From Candidatus Eiseniibacteriota bacterium (lineage in GTDB: Bacteria; Joyebacterota; Joyebacteria; Joyebacterales; Joyebacteraceae): a stretch of DNA of 7,292 nt. Both the position numbers and the translations under genes were made by a program. Location of the stretch: contig JAUWBY010000112.1 of NCBI GenBank assembly GCA_030609605.1, positions 1-7,292 of the forward strand. Direction: 5' to 3'. The notes under the pieces were generated by a model. It ran no database searches. It was not told the DNA's origin and was given only the letters and a program-made list of their open reading frames with translations. The stretch's first letter is position 1, and every line of letters begins with the position of its first letter. Shown one piece after another: positions 6,785 through 7,292 of the stretch.

Positions 6785-7292
6785 CTACTGGCCGTTCGTC
6801 GACATAGGAGAGATCTCGACAGCGCTTCTCACCGGACTGCTCCGCGTCACGCCCGTGAAGTAGGATATGATGCGGGGGAGGAGCTCTTCCATGTCGTTGT
6901 CCCCATAGATGTAGACGTGCTGGTGCTCGAGTGGCTGACCACTCATGACCACCCAGCCCGCGCCCAGGCTGTACTCGACGAGCGTCGGGTTGTTGGACTG
7001 GTCCACACAGTACACGGTCGTGCCGTCCGGCAGATTCGAGAAGCTCTCGTGGCTTGCGTAGTTGTGGTCCATGGTCGTCGGGAGTCCGGCCACGAGAGGC
7101 AGCTCGGGGTTCGGGATGTAGTTGTAGTGCCAGTACTCGTACACCGTCCCGACGTTGCCTGGCAGCACAATGCCGGCCGTCTCCATCGAACCGTAACTCC
7201 ATCCCTGGTCGCAGGCCTCCCAGAGCAGTGACCCACCCATGTAGACGAAGTTATTGAACCGGACCTGGCTGGCCGCGTAGTTGTCGTAGAAC
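6785..7292 (-). CDS. C-terminal part of a probable surface/secreted protein with a glutamine-amidotransferase-like (ThuA-like) domain, 5' end cut
   Basis: The frame is open to the right edge, reading FYDNYAASQVRFNNFVYMGG before the first Met at 7240, so that Met is very likely internal. 168 residues are visible. The pattern of an open, small-residue-rich segment (VRFNNFVYMGGSLLWEACD), then NPELPLVAGLP, then ASHESFSNLPDGTTVYCVD, then PTLVEYSLGAGWVVMSGQPLEH and a final helix (MEELLPRIISYFTGV), resembles the C-terminal half of class I glutamine-amidotransferase-like or ThuA-like domains. These recur in large secreted bacterial and archaeal proteins: a strand-loop for the bound-state 'is it above or below' segment, then the G-x-G-x-V turn and a His. 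The domain is assigned by eye and no nucleophile Cys is visible in this part. After the last helix only about 20 polar residues follow, with no clear sorting domain. The gene converges on the exporter operon and is probably unrelated to it. Confidence 0.75.
   Translation of the reverse strand, partial: FYDNYAASQVRFNNFVYMGGSLLWEACDQGWSYGSMETAGIVLPGNVGTVYEYWHYNYIPNPELPLVAGLPTTMDHNYASHESFSNLPDGTTVYCVDQSNNPTLVEYSLGAGWVVMSGQPLEHQHVYIYGDNDMEELLPRIISYFTGVTRSSPVRSAVEISPMSTNGQ

Noticed and set aside
6597..6863. Stop-free + strand frame spanning the intergenic region (reads CIIAFSESGNYPPWSPC near its start)
   Set aside because: It has no ATG, only an internal GTG at 6741, crosses the palindrome and runs antisense into the minus-strand gene. 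The Trp/Pro-containing stretch looks protein-like but could be chance; a translated search would settle it.
6567..7202. Minus-strand 211-codon frame covering the intergenic gap and the end gene
   Set aside because: It is the +1-shifted shadow of the ThuA-like frame and overlaps the permease 3' end; its composition (Arg/His/Gly/Pro) is that of a shadow, while the other minus frame shows family-like patterns up to its stop.

Overview
The window reads as part of a GC-rich bacterial genome with a Gram-negative-type envelope. It holds five protein-coding genes and one short intergenic hairpin region. The envelope type is inferred from a periplasmic adaptor paired with a MacB-type transporter, next to secreted DUF3857/transglutaminase-type proteins. 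This mix is common in Bacteroidota, candidate FCB-group phyla and other poorly cultured lineages, but nothing here fixes the phylum. I see no tRNA, rRNA, CRISPR array, insertion sequence or phage gene.

Left part (1-3260): two + strand genes of the same broad family (DUF3857, transglutaminase-like core, DUF3858-like C-terminus) overlap by one base (TGATG), so they are probably translationally coupled. The first is cut by the left window edge and keeps the Cys-His-Asp triad. The second is complete, has an N-terminal export signal, and appears to have lost the catalytic Cys and His while keeping the Asp. It therefore looks like a pseudoenzyme partner of the first.

Middle part (3261-6624): an 88-bp gap with a plausible extended -10 promoter leads into a compact three-gene operon. 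It encodes a membrane-fusion/periplasmic adaptor (MacA/HlyD type), an ABC ATPase (MacB/LolD type) and a four-helix MacB/FtsX-type permease. Together these make a tripartite-style ABC exporter, with ATPase and permease on separate chains. No outer-membrane channel gene is in the window.

Right part (6625-7292): a 160-bp intergenic stretch contains a perfect 13-bp inverted repeat with a GCGA loop and no T-tract. It is followed by the 3' end of a convergent minus-strand gene that runs off the right edge and looks like the end of a surface/secreted protein with a glutamine-amidotransferase-like (ThuA-like) fold.

The families are mostly known. The points most worth a second look are the intact/degenerate transglutaminase pair, the intergenic palindrome, and the partial minus-strand gene.
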